Source: JAFGKM01 sp964403465 (GTDB taxonomy: Bacteria; Ratteibacteria; UBA8468; B48-G9; JAFGKM01). Taken from it: a stretch of 37,407 nt of DNA. The notes below the pieces were generated by a model. It did no database searches. It saw only the letters and a list, made by a program, of their open reading frames with translations, and was not told the DNA's origin. A program made the translations under genes and the position numbers. Shown piece after piece: positions 8,696 through 15,654 of the stretch. Every line of letters starts with the position of its first letter. Position 1 is the stretch's first letter. The DNA lies in contig CAYOFY010000008.1 in assembly GCA_964403465.1 (NCBI GenBank), positions 1 to 37,407 of the forward strand, given 5' to 3'.

Positions 8696-8795
8696 CTCCT
8701 TACCTCTAACGCTTTTTGTCATTGCGAGAGCCGGTCCTATCGGCTCGTGGCAATCCCTTTGAGATTGCTTTGGTTTCACGTCGAAATGACAAGCA
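8696..8795. repeat. TGTCATTGCGAG repeat with internal hairpin, joined to a leader-element half
   Basis: TGTCATTGCGAG (8717-8728) is followed by a perfect 6-bp hairpin, GAGCCG-N7-CGGCTC, then GGCAATCCC, GAGATTGC and an outward end GAAATGACA near 8791. The same hairpin subtype recurs at the right end of the window. On the minus strand the repeat continues directly into AGCGTTAGAGGTAAGGAG (8696-8713), which resembles the right block of the leader element and provides the GH116 ribosome-binding site. Confidence 0.8.
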
Positions 8796-8803
8796 ATGAG
8801 GAG

Positions 8804-10036
8804 TTATTCATACAATAAATATTTTTCCCTCTTTTCAATGAATTCTTTCAGTGCCTGCTGGTATGCGGCGATGATTTCTTCGGCCTTCATCCCGCTCTGG
8901 AACTGTTTCCGTATTATATCAGTCCCGTTTGCCTTGTCAAACATGGCCGTGTTCCCCGGCTTCGGAATGCTGAAATTGAATTTCCCGGGGCAGGTTGTCA
9001 TCAGAGCATCCATTATGTGGTAACCGGTTGCGGCAGGCCTGTAGTTTCTCCTGTCCGTAATGATAATCCTGAATCCGTGGCAGGACTCGTCCCTGTAAAG
9101 GCCGTAAAAAGGCTTGAAATGGAATGGCTGGAAGTGAACGCCGGGAAGGTTTCTGGCGTTGAGGACAGCCGACATCTTTTCGGCGTCCATCCAGGGCGCT
9201 CCAACAATCTTGAAAGGCAGTGTATATCCGACGCCGACACTGACAAGAGAAAGTTCTCCCATTATCCCTGTTATCGGGTAGAAGAACGGGGTATCCGGCT
9301 CCGGTATGTGCGGGGAAGTCGGCAGCCACGTGAGTCCCGTATCTTCCCAGAGCATGCTGCGTTTCCATCCTTCCATCCTTATGACCTTTAAGTCGCAGTT
9401 TATCCCGAGTTCTCTGTTCAGGAATCCCGCCACCTCACCCACGGTCATCCCGTGGACGTATGCAAGCGGTCCTGCGCCTATGTCCGACTGGAACTGCATG
9501 TCAAGCACAGGTCCGTCAACAGTCAATCCGCCCATGGGGTTTGGCCTGTCAAGCACGACGAACGGTATCTTGTGCTTTGCGGCCGACACCATGCATTTCT
9601 TCATGGTGGTGATATAGGTATAGGAACGTGCGCCGATGTCCTGCATGTCAAAAACAAGGATATCCAGCCCATTGAGACTTTCCCCGGCAGGGCCCGTTGA
9701 TTGAACAGTGAAAACCGGCAACCCGGTTTTCTCATCCCGCTCGTCTTTTACATAGCCCATCACCCCGCCGCGTATCCCGTGTTCCGGCGCAAAAAGGGCT
9801 GTCAGTCTGGTGCCGGGCATGCTGTATATGATGTCAATGGTGGAGCGCAGTCTGCCGTCGACGCCGGTGGGATTGGTAATGAGCCCGACCTTTTTCCCTT
9901 TAAGCGTTCCGGCTTCTTTTTCGGCAAGAACCTCTATCCCGAGTTTCACGCATGGACGCACAGTATCATCTCCGACCGCCAGTCTTGATAACGCGGTGAA
10001 TGCGATTGCAATCAAAATCATCCATGTTTTTTCCAT
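8804..10036 (-). CDS. namZ: Exo-beta-N-acetylmuramidase NamZ-like (DUF1343, GH171)
   Basis: This 410-residue protein matches DUF1343 proteins, whose characterised member NamZ removes N-acetylmuramic acid from the non-reducing end of peptidoglycan fragments. Recognisable blocks are GKKVGLITNPTGVD, LFAPEHGIRG, FDMQDIGARSYTYI and VLDRPNPMGG in the N-terminal Rossmann-like part; the C-terminal auxiliary domain includes HFKPFYG and HIMDAL. A signal peptide (about residues 1-22, MILIAIAFTALSRLAVG) predicts export. It overlaps rluB by 19 nt; AAAGGAG lies 11 nt upstream of the ATG, inside rluB. Its role would be salvage of cell-wall sugars or predation on other bacteria's walls. Confidence 0.9.
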   Translation of the reverse strand: MEKTWMILIAIAFTALSRLAVGDDTVRPCVKLGIEVLAEKEAGTLKGKKVGLITNPTGVDGRLRSTIDIIYSMPGTRLTALFAPEHGIRGGVMGYVKDERDEKTGLPVFTVQSTGPAGESLNGLDILVFDMQDIGARSYTYITTMKKCMVSAAKHKIPFVVLDRPNPMGGLTVDGPVLDMQFQSDIGAGPLAYVHGMTVGEVAGFLNRELGINCDLKVIRMEGWKRSMLWEDTGLTWLPTSPHIPEPDTPFFYPITGIMGELSLVSVGVGYTLPFKIVGAPWMDAEKMSAVLNARNLPGVHFQPFHFKPFYGLYRDESCHGFRIIITDRRNYRPAATGYHIMDALMTTCPGKFNFSIPKPGNTAMFDKANGTDIIRKQFQSGMKAEEIIAAYQQALKEFIEKREKYLLYE

Positions 10037-10779
10037 TTGTCAGAAGACTCCTTTGATATGCTTCCTTTGGAGGGGATTTTCATCTTCAGAATCCCCTGTT
10101 TTTCTCTCTCTGTCAGCAGGCGATATTTTCCTGTCTTCAACTGCCCGAGGAGAATCCTGTCTATGCGAACCCTTTTCAGGTCCATGACCCTGTATCCGAG
10201 CGCTTCAAACATCCTGCGCACCTCCCTTTTCCTGCCTTCTTTCATAACAACGGATAAAAAGCTTCTTCCCGGGAACTGCCGCAGGGGTTTCACTGATGAT
10301 GCACGAAGTCTTTCCCCCTGGTCCGTCACGCCGGATTTCAAAACAGGTATGTGCCGGCTCTCAAAGCAGGGAGATACCGCAACCTCGTATTCCTTTTCAA
10401 CCTGGAAACTGGGGTGGATAAGACGCTGGGCGAACTGTCCGTCGTTTGTGAGTATGATGAGGCCGGTGCTGGTCTTGTCCAGCCGGCCCGCGGGGAAAAG
10501 TTTCCCGCAGGAGGGCGGGATAAGGTCCGTAACTTTCTTTTCGGCAAACCTGTCTTTTACCGTGGAGGTATAGCCCATGGGTTTATTCAGGGCGACATAA
10601 ACATAACCTGCGGGGGATAACAGCTTCCCGTACAATTTAACATTGTCGCCGTCTTTTACGTCCACAAACGGTTCTAAAACCTTCTTTCCGTTAACCTGCA
10701 CCGTACCCTTTTTTATCAGTTCATCAGCCTTGCGCCGCGAGGCCGCGCCGCAGCGCGCCAGATAAACATTGAGCCGCAT
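10018..10779 (-). CDS. rluB: rRNA pseudouridine synthase, RsuA/RluB family
   Basis: The 253-residue enzyme isomerises a uridine in ribosomal RNA, most likely in the large subunit. Residues 1-60 are an S4 RNA-binding domain (MRLNVYLARCGAASRRKADE). The catalytic domain follows with GRLDKTSTGLIILTNDG, whose catalytic aspartate is D101, and KEGRKREVRRMFEALG near 190-205. A basic tail completes it. The length suits RluB/RsuA; specificity (16S or 23S) cannot be read from the motifs. It is the first gene of the minus-strand operon and its ATG lies 6 nt after a -10-like TAAAAT, so it may be translated from a leaderless transcript. Confidence 0.9.
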   Translation of the reverse strand: MRLNVYLARCGAASRRKADELIKKGTVQVNGKKVLEPFVDVKDGDNVKLYGKLLSPAGYVYVALNKPMGYTSTVKDRFAEKKVTDLIPPSCGKLFPAGRLDKTSTGLIILTNDGQFAQRLIHPSFQVEKEYEVAVSPCFESRHIPVLKSGVTDQGERLRASSVKPLRQFPGRSFLSVVMKEGRKREVRRMFEALGYRVMDLKRVRIDRILLGQLKTGKYRLLTEREKQGILKMKIPSKGSISKESSDKWKKHG

Positions 10780-10785
10780 GTTCCT

Positions 10786-10814
10786 ATTTTAGCACACCGG
10801 GGCTGTAATTTCTA
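10786..10814 (-). promoter_or_regulatory. Putative promoter of rluB giving a leaderless mRNA
   Basis: On the minus strand TAGAAA (10809-10814, 4 of 6 matches to TTGACA) is separated by 17 nt from TAAAAT (10786-10791, 5 of 6 matches to TATAAT). Only 6 nt lie between the -10 hexamer and the rluB ATG, so transcription would begin at or next to the start codon. The spacing is identical to that before gatC. The AGGA in those 6 nt is too close to ATG to act as a normal ribosome-binding site. Confidence 0.5.
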
Positions 10815-10855
10815 TCTCTTACAGTATTGATTATCAGATCCGGCTGTCTCTGATT

Positions 10856-10884
10856 TTATTTTTCAGTTTAATGTATTGTATAAT
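10856..10884 (+). promoter_or_regulatory. Putative promoter of the PHP-domain gene
   Basis: A perfect TATAAT stands at 10879-10884, with a weak -35-like TTATTT 17 nt upstream. Transcription would start near 10891, leaving a leader of about 58 nt before the ATG at 10949. No ribosome-binding site is visible in that leader. The site lies in the gap between the divergent rluB and PHP genes. Confidence 0.45.
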
Positions 10885-10948
10885 TCTCGTAATCAGGTTT
10901 TTCGGCGAAGAGCCTTTGCCGTAATGAACCGGACGGTCAAAGCATAAT

Positions 10949-11827
10949 ATGAATATGCATTTTTCTAACCCGTTTGCAATGGAGGGGAACTGGTATAAGG
11001 GAAACCTGCATGTGCACACAAAAAACTCCGACGGCCTTTTCACGCCTGAAGAAATTTGCGAATATTACAGCGAGGCGGGTTATGACTTTTTATGTATTAC
11101 CGACCATGACAGGATAACAAAAGCCGTTAAGGTGCCAGAAAATTTCTGTCATTTACACGGTTCGGAGATAGGCGTCAGAGGCACGTCTGCCGGGATGCAT
11201 ATACTGGGCATAGGATTGAGAGAAGAATTTGATGCGGAACACATGTCTGCGCAGGAGATAATAGACTCAATAAATCTTCACGGCGCAATACCCGTCATAG
11301 CCCATCCATACCTGAACTGGTTGACCTCTGATTACCTTCTTTCGCTGAGGGGATATGCGGGGATAGAGATATATAATCACTCTTCACAGGATAAATTCGG
11401 GAAAGGATATTCAACGGTCCATTTTGATGAACTTCTTCACGCGTTCTCCTATCTCAATAAAGGTGCGAGGATTTTGGGATTTGCAGGTGATGACTCTCAT
11501 TCCCGGAGCAGCCTTGGAGGAAGTTTTGTGATGGTAAAGGCCCGGTCTCTCAATGAAAAAGACATCTTGAATTCAATAAGAAACGGGTGTTTTTATCCCT
11601 CAACGGGTGTTATCATCAATAATCTGGAGATTGAAACCCGCAGAATCAGGATCAACTTTTCCCCGGCGACCGATGTTGATTTCATAGAAGGCGGGAGGTT
11701 TTCAGGGGGAGGCAGGGAGATAGAATATGCCGGGTATGAAATAGAGGGCTGGGAAAGGCATGTAAGAATAGAAATAACAGACTCCATGCACAGGAAAGCG
11801 TGGGTCAATCCCGTCTATTTTTTCTAA
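10949..11827 (+). CDS. PHP-domain metal-dependent phosphoesterase
   Basis: The 292-residue product has the four PHP motifs that bind a cluster of metal ions: NLHVHTKNSDG (about 19-29), CITDHD (about 48-53), the HGSEI glutamate block near 70 and IAHPYLNW near 115, plus a late GDDSH near 180. Characterised single-domain relatives hydrolyse nucleotide or polynucleotide 3'-5' phosphates. The last about 80 residues form a beta-rich tail that looks family-specific. It stands alone between the divergent rluB promoter and the gatC operon. The start could also be ATG 10979; neither start has a Shine-Dalgarno sequence. Confidence 0.83.
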   Translation: MNMHFSNPFAMEGNWYKGNLHVHTKNSDGLFTPEEICEYYSEAGYDFLCITDHDRITKAVKVPENFCHLHGSEIGVRGTSAGMHILGIGLREEFDAEHMSAQEIIDSINLHGAIPVIAHPYLNWLTSDYLLSLRGYAGIEIYNHSSQDKFGKGYSTVHFDELLHAFSYLNKGARILGFAGDDSHSRSSLGGSFVMVKARSLNEKDILNSIRNGCFYPSTGVIINNLEIETRRIRINFSPATDVDFIEGGRFSGGGREIEYAGYEIEGWERHVRIEITDSMHRKAWVNPVYFF

Positions 11828-11857
11828 ACCCCGCCATAACTTGTAGGCATCAGTAGA

Positions 11858-11886
11858 TTGACTTTTGCCTCGTTTTGGCATAAACT
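11858..11886 (+). promoter_or_regulatory. Putative promoter of gatC-accA-hisG giving a leaderless mRNA
   Basis: TTGACT (11858-11863, 5 of 6 consensus) and TAAACT (11881-11886, 4 of 6) are separated by the ideal 17 nt. The gatC ATG follows the -10 hexamer after 6 nt, so transcription would begin at the start codon. There is no Shine-Dalgarno sequence before this ATG. Confidence 0.6.
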
Positions 11887-11892
11887 ATAAAA

Positions 11893-12177
11893 ATGGGCAT
11901 GAAGAAGGAGGATATTGAGTATCTCGGGAATCTTGCAAGGATAGGTTTGACGGAGGAAGAAAAGGACCGGTTTGCAAAGGAACTGGAAAAGATAATCTAT
12001 TATGTCTCCCAGCTTTCCGAGGTTGCCACAGAGAAGGTATCCCCGGTCTGGCACGTTTTGCCCGTTACCAACGTTTTCCGTGAGGACAGGGTGAAGGAAT
12101 CCTCCAAGGCGGATGAGATATTGTCCGGTGCTCCGGAAACGGCTGATAATTCCTTCAAGGTTCCCAGGATTATCTGA
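11893..12177 (+). CDS. gatC: Asp-tRNA(Asn)/Glu-tRNA(Gln) amidotransferase subunit C
   Basis: GatC is the small subunit that clamps GatA and GatB together in the enzyme that amidates mischarged Glu-tRNA(Gln) or Asp-tRNA(Asn). The 94 residues show the family's opening helix (KKEDIEYLGNLARIGLTEEEKDRFAKEL) and the C-terminal extended arm with FREDRVKES, then FKVPRII. Length is normal. gatA and gatB are not adjacent; accA starts 2 nt later. The first ATG lies 6 nt from a -10-like sequence, so translation is probably leaderless; ATG 11899 is an alternative two codons in. Confidence 0.9.
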   Translation: MGMKKEDIEYLGNLARIGLTEEEKDRFAKELEKIIYYVSQLSEVATEKVSPVWHVLPVTNVFREDRVKESSKADEILSGAPETADNSFKVPRII

Positions 12178-12179
12178 CA

Positions 12180-13157
12180 ATGGAAAAAAAATATCTCAAT
12201 TTTGAAAAACCCCTTGAAGCGATAGACAGGAAGATAGAGGAATCCACCGCAAGCAAGAAAGGCGGCCTTGTCAACGGTGAAAACGGAACGGTTGTTTTCA
12301 AGCAGCAGCTGGCGGAGAAAACGAAGGAGATATTTTCCAGCCTTACGGACTGGCAGATCGTCCAGCTGTCCAGGCATCCGAACAGGCCGCACATGCTTGA
12401 TTATGTCGAAAGCATCTTTGAAGATTTCGTGGAACTGCACGGGGACAGGTGCAGCGAGGACGACCATGCGGTGGTGACGGGGATAGGCAAGTTCAGGGGG
12501 ATTCCGGTAGCCATCGTGGGACAGCAGAAGGGAAGGGATATCAAGGACAACCTTTTCAGGAAATTCGGGATGGCGCATCCGGCAGGGTATAAAAAAGCCA
12601 TAAGGATCATGCACCTGGCGGAAAAACTCCATATGCCCGTGATATCTTTCATAGATACTCCGGGTGCAAATCCCGATATCCAGGCAGAAGAAAACGGTCA
12701 GGCGCTGGTGATAGCTGAAAACCTTCTTGAAATGGCACTGCTGAAAACACCCATACTCTGTGTAATAATAGGCGAGGGCGGAAGCGGAGGGGCTCTGGGC
12801 ATAGGTGTTGGCGACAGGATTCTGATGCAGGAGTATTCAATATACTCCGTGATTTCGCCCGAGGGCTGTGCTTCAATATTGTGGAAGAGCCAGTCTGCGA
12901 CGGAGGAAGCAGCAAAATCACTCCGTCTGACAGCAAGGGCGCTGCTTGAGCTCAAGATTATTGACGGGATTATCCCGGAACCTCCCGGCGGGGCCCACAG
13001 GGACTGGAGCAGGTCTTTTGAACTTACAGCGGAAGCGGTTGACAAGAACCTCCGGGAACTGAAGACCATAAATGTTGAAGAACTCGTGGAACTGAGATAC
13101 CAGAAGTACAGGAAGACAGGAGTATGTCTGGAAAAAGAGGCGGAGAAAAATGAATAA
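12180..13157 (+). CDS. accA: Acetyl-CoA carboxylase carboxyltransferase, alpha subunit
   Basis: AccA forms, with AccD, the carboxyltransferase that moves CO2 from biotin to acetyl-CoA, the first step of fatty acid synthesis. The 325 residues match the usual 310-330. An N-terminal helical region (YLNFEKPLEAIDRKIEE) is followed by the crotonase-like core with HGDRCSEDDHAVVTGIG, FGMAHPAGYKKAIRIM, FIDTPGANP, GEGGSGGALGIGVGD and SPEGCASILWK, the last a classic AccA block. It is 2 nt from gatC and overlaps hisG by 8 nt, so the three genes are translated from one message. accD is not in the window. Confidence 0.97.
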   Translation: MEKKYLNFEKPLEAIDRKIEESTASKKGGLVNGENGTVVFKQQLAEKTKEIFSSLTDWQIVQLSRHPNRPHMLDYVESIFEDFVELHGDRCSEDDHAVVTGIGKFRGIPVAIVGQQKGRDIKDNLFRKFGMAHPAGYKKAIRIMHLAEKLHMPVISFIDTPGANPDIQAEENGQALVIAENLLEMALLKTPILCVIIGEGGSGGALGIGVGDRILMQEYSIYSVISPEGCASILWKSQSATEEAAKSLRLTARALLELKIIDGIIPEPPGGAHRDWSRSFELTAEAVDKNLRELKTINVEELVELRYQKYRKTGVCLEKEAEKNE

Positions 13158-14019
13158 GCTGAAGATGGCGTTACCAAAAGGGTCGCTGCAGGAATCAACG
13201 CTTACATTATTTGAACATGCCGGGTTCCAGATATATGCGAGCACAAGGAGTTATTATTTCTATACCGACGACCCGGAAATTGAAGGCGTTCTGCTGAGGG
13301 CGCAGGAGATACCGAAGTATGTTGAAATGGGCGCTTTTGATGCGGGGATTTCTGGCAGGGACTGGATAACGGAGAACCGCGTGAAGGTTGCGGAGGTCTG
13401 TGATCTTGAATACTCAAAGCAGGGGTTCAGACCGGTCAAGATAGTGCTTGCCGTGCCGGAAAACTCAAAGATAAGAAAGCCGGCGGATCTCAGGGGAAAG
13501 CTCATCGCCACGGAACTTGTCAACCTTACAAAAGATTATCTGAAAAAAAACAGGGTGGAGGCAACCGTGGAGTTTTCATACGGTGCCACTGAGATAAAAG
13601 CGGGAAAACTTGTTGATGCCATCGTTGAGATAACCGAGACCGGCAGCACGCTCGTGTCTCACAACCTGAAGATAGTGGATACGCTCATGGAGTCGGTCCC
13701 AAAGCTCATTGCCAACAGAAAGGCATGGAAGAACAGATGGAAGAGGGAGAAGATGGAGAATATTGCCCTCCTGCTGAAGGGAGCCCTGGAAGCGGAGGGC
13801 AAGGTCGGCATCAAGATGAACGTTGCTGTCAGGAACCTTGCCGGCATCCTGAAGATCCTTCCTGCCATGAAAAATCCAACGGTTTCGCCCCTGACGGACA
13901 GGTCCTGGGTCGCCGTGGAGACTATCATAGACAAGAAGACGGCGAAGGTCTTGATACCGCGACTCAAGAAACTGGGCGCCCAGGGTATCGTGGAATATCC
14001 GTTGAATAAAGTAATTTAA
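13150..14019 (+). CDS. hisG: ATP phosphoribosyltransferase, long form
   Basis: HisG condenses ATP with PRPP, the first and regulated step of histidine synthesis. The 289 residues are the long, HisZ-independent type: two periplasmic-binding-like catalytic lobes (1-215), with KMALPKGSLQEST, GAFDAGISGRDWITEN and the PRPP-binding stretch DAIVEITETGSTL, then a C-terminal regulatory ACT-like domain (about 220-289, KMNVAVRNLAGILKILP to KKLGAQGIVEYP) for histidine feedback. It overlaps accA by 8 nt and no other his gene is nearby. The region downstream is a repeat cluster. Confidence 0.95.
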   Translation: MNKLKMALPKGSLQESTLTLFEHAGFQIYASTRSYYFYTDDPEIEGVLLRAQEIPKYVEMGAFDAGISGRDWITENRVKVAEVCDLEYSKQGFRPVKIVLAVPENSKIRKPADLRGKLIATELVNLTKDYLKKNRVEATVEFSYGATEIKAGKLVDAIVEITETGSTLVSHNLKIVDTLMESVPKLIANRKAWKNRWKREKMENIALLLKGALEAEGKVGIKMNVAVRNLAGILKILPAMKNPTVSPLTDRSWVAVETIIDKKTAKVLIPRLKKLGAQGIVEYPLNKVI

Positions 14020-14030
14020 CCGTAAATTGC

Positions 14031-14204
14031 AACCCCCTCACCGTATTGTCATTGCGAGGAGTGAGATCCCTTAGACTATCGTCTCGGGACAGGCTCCGCA
14101 ATCTCAATGACAAACATGGTTGAGATTGCCACGGCAAAAAACGCCTCGCAACGACAAAAAACGTCGATTCCCCGGAAAAACCCGGGGCAAGCGGGGTAAA
14201 GGAG
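14031..14204. repeat. TGTCATTGCGAG repeat cluster splitting a leader element
   Basis: A left block AACCCCCTCACCGTAT (14031-14046) abuts TGTCATTGCGAG (14047-14058). The cluster continues with CGCAATCTCAATGACA, its inverted end near 14110, and a second degenerate unit with GAGATTGCCACGG and CCTCGCAACGACA to about 14158. The right block GCAAGCGGGGTAAAGGAG (14187-14204) then supplies the ribosome-binding site of the bS22-like gene. The arrangement reads as a leader element interrupted by about 140 nt of the other repeat family. Apart from the small gene downstream, no coding potential is evident here. Confidence 0.75.
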
Positions 14205-14209
14205 AAGGT

Positions 14210-14305
14210 ATGCCCTGCGGGAAAAAGAGGAAAAGAAGGAAGATAAAAACTCACAAGAGGAAAAAAAGACTGGCGGCTTTGCGACACAAGAAGAGAAAAA
14301 GATAA
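14210..14305 (+). CDS. bS22-like/AURKAIP1-COX24-type basic micro-protein (31 residues)
   Basis: The 31-residue product is almost entirely Lys, Arg and His (GKKRKRRKIKTHKRKKR, then LAALRHKKRKR). This layout of a GxxKKRRKK block, a K-H-K-R-K-R-L segment and a final R-H-K-K matches the AURKAIP1/COX24 domain family, whose actinobacterial members are ribosomal protein bS22 on the small subunit. AAAGGAG 5-6 nt before the ATG at 14210 is a very good ribosome-binding site. Its stop overlaps the lipoprotein start as TAATG, implying translational coupling. A longer reading from 14120 exists, but it would translate through the repeats and lacks a ribosome-binding site. Confidence 0.75.
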   Translation: MPCGKKRKRRKIKTHKRKKRLAALRHKKRKR

Positions 14306-15654
14306 TGAGATATCTGTTTGCCGGAGCGATTTTGCTCTCTCTCTTCGGCGGATGTGCCCATGTCAGCCAGGACACCGGGCTGAACACATATGCACAGGGG
14401 ATTCTGTACGAAGGAGAGGGGAAGACGGATGAGGCCATTGCTTCCTACGGGGAGACCATACGGAAGTCGGGCGAAGACGGTTATCTGTACGTCAAGCTCG
14501 GCAATCTGTACCTGAAGAAACAGGATTCCGTGCAGGCCAGAAGGTGTTTCGCCCGCGCCATGAAACTTGACCCGCAGAGAGCGGAGGCGTTTTTCGGAAT
14601 GGGAGTTGCCTGTCTGCTTGGAAAAGATAGCGGGCTCGCCGCCCTCTATATGGAAAAGGGGCTGGAGATAGATAAGGAAAACCATTCCGCAAGGATGATT
14701 CTTTGCGACCTCTATACAGGGATGAACAGACTGGAAGAGGCCGCGGTCCATTATAAATACCTGCTTGATGTATTCCCGGAGAATTACATATTCCGTTACA
14801 ACTACGGAAATATCCTTGAGAGAATGGGGAGGGAAAAGGAGGCAGAGGAATCCTATCTGAAAACCATTGAACTGGCTGATTTCTTCTGGAAAGCTCATTT
14901 TTCCCTGGGTCTTCTCTACAGCAAACTGGGAGAGGAAGACGGGGCCATTGAATACCTGTCAAGGGCTCTGCAGTTGAACCCTGCAGACGGTATCTCCTAT
15001 TCGTTACTGGCAAGCATCTATTACCAGAGGGGTGATACTGAAAAGGCACGGGATTACATAAACAGGGCGCTGGACCAGGGAATAAAAACAGCGGAATTCT
15101 ACAATTTCCTCGGACTCATATATTCGGACGAGAAGAACTATGAGAAGGCCGAGGAATCCTTCAGGGAAAGTCTCAAGATACAGGACACCTCCCCGGTGAG
15201 GTTTTACCTTGGCGCCATGTATGACAAATGGGAAAGGCGCGATAAGATGGAAGTTGAGATGAAGAAGGCGATAGAATTGAAGCCCGATAACGCCCTTGCC
15301 CTTAATTATCTCGGTTATACCTATCTGCTGGAAGACAGGAATATCAGGGAGGCCTACCGCATGATCAAGCGGGCCTGCGAGATTGAGCCGGACAACGGCG
15401 CTTTCATTGACAGTCTGGGATGGGCGTACTATAAGATGGGAGACTACGTATCCGCAGGGAAACACCTTGAAAAAGCGGCTTCCCTGGAGAAGGATGCGGA
15501 GATCTACGAGCATCTGGGATACCTTTACCTTGCAACGAAGGAGTATTACAAGGCGCTTCTCTGGTTTACCAGGGCGTACGAAATGGGTGGTAAGAAGGAC
15601 CTTTTGAAAATAATTGACGAGGTAAGACAGAGAATCAACAATGGGGCTAATTGA
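14305..15654 (+). CDS. TPR-repeat lipoprotein
   Basis: The 449-residue product begins with a lipoprotein signal (MRYLFAGAILLSLFGG, lipidated Cys17), so it is probably anchored to the outer or inner membrane facing the periplasm. From about residue 28 to 440 it consists of around 11-12 tetratricopeptide repeats, each with the W/Y-LG-Y-G-A-F-A-P pattern (for example the unit around AEFYNFLGLIYSDEKNYEKA). Such proteins act as protein-protein scaffolds, often in outer-membrane or cell-envelope assembly; a specific role cannot be assigned. It is coupled to the bS22-like gene and overlaps dxs by 14 nt. Confidence 0.88.
   Translation: MRYLFAGAILLSLFGGCAHVSQDTGLNTYAQGILYEGEGKTDEAIASYGETIRKSGEDGYLYVKLGNLYLKKQDSVQARRCFARAMKLDPQRAEAFFGMGVACLLGKDSGLAALYMEKGLEIDKENHSARMILCDLYTGMNRLEEAAVHYKYLLDVFPENYIFRYNYGNILERMGREKEAEESYLKTIELADFFWKAHFSLGLLYSKLGEEDGAIEYLSRALQLNPADGISYSLLASIYYQRGDTEKARDYINRALDQGIKTAEFYNFLGLIYSDEKNYEKAEESFRESLKIQDTSPVRFYLGAMYDKWERRDKMEVEMKKAIELKPDNALALNYLGYTYLLEDRNIREAYRMIKRACEIEPDNGAFIDSLGWAYYKMGDYVSAGKHLEKAASLEKDAEIYEHLGYLYLATKEYYKALLWFTRAYEMGGKKDLLKIIDEVRQRINNGAN

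Noticed and set aside
14120..14209. N-terminal extension of the bS22-like protein
   Set aside because: It would translate the repeat cluster; a strong ribosome-binding site precedes ATG 14210.
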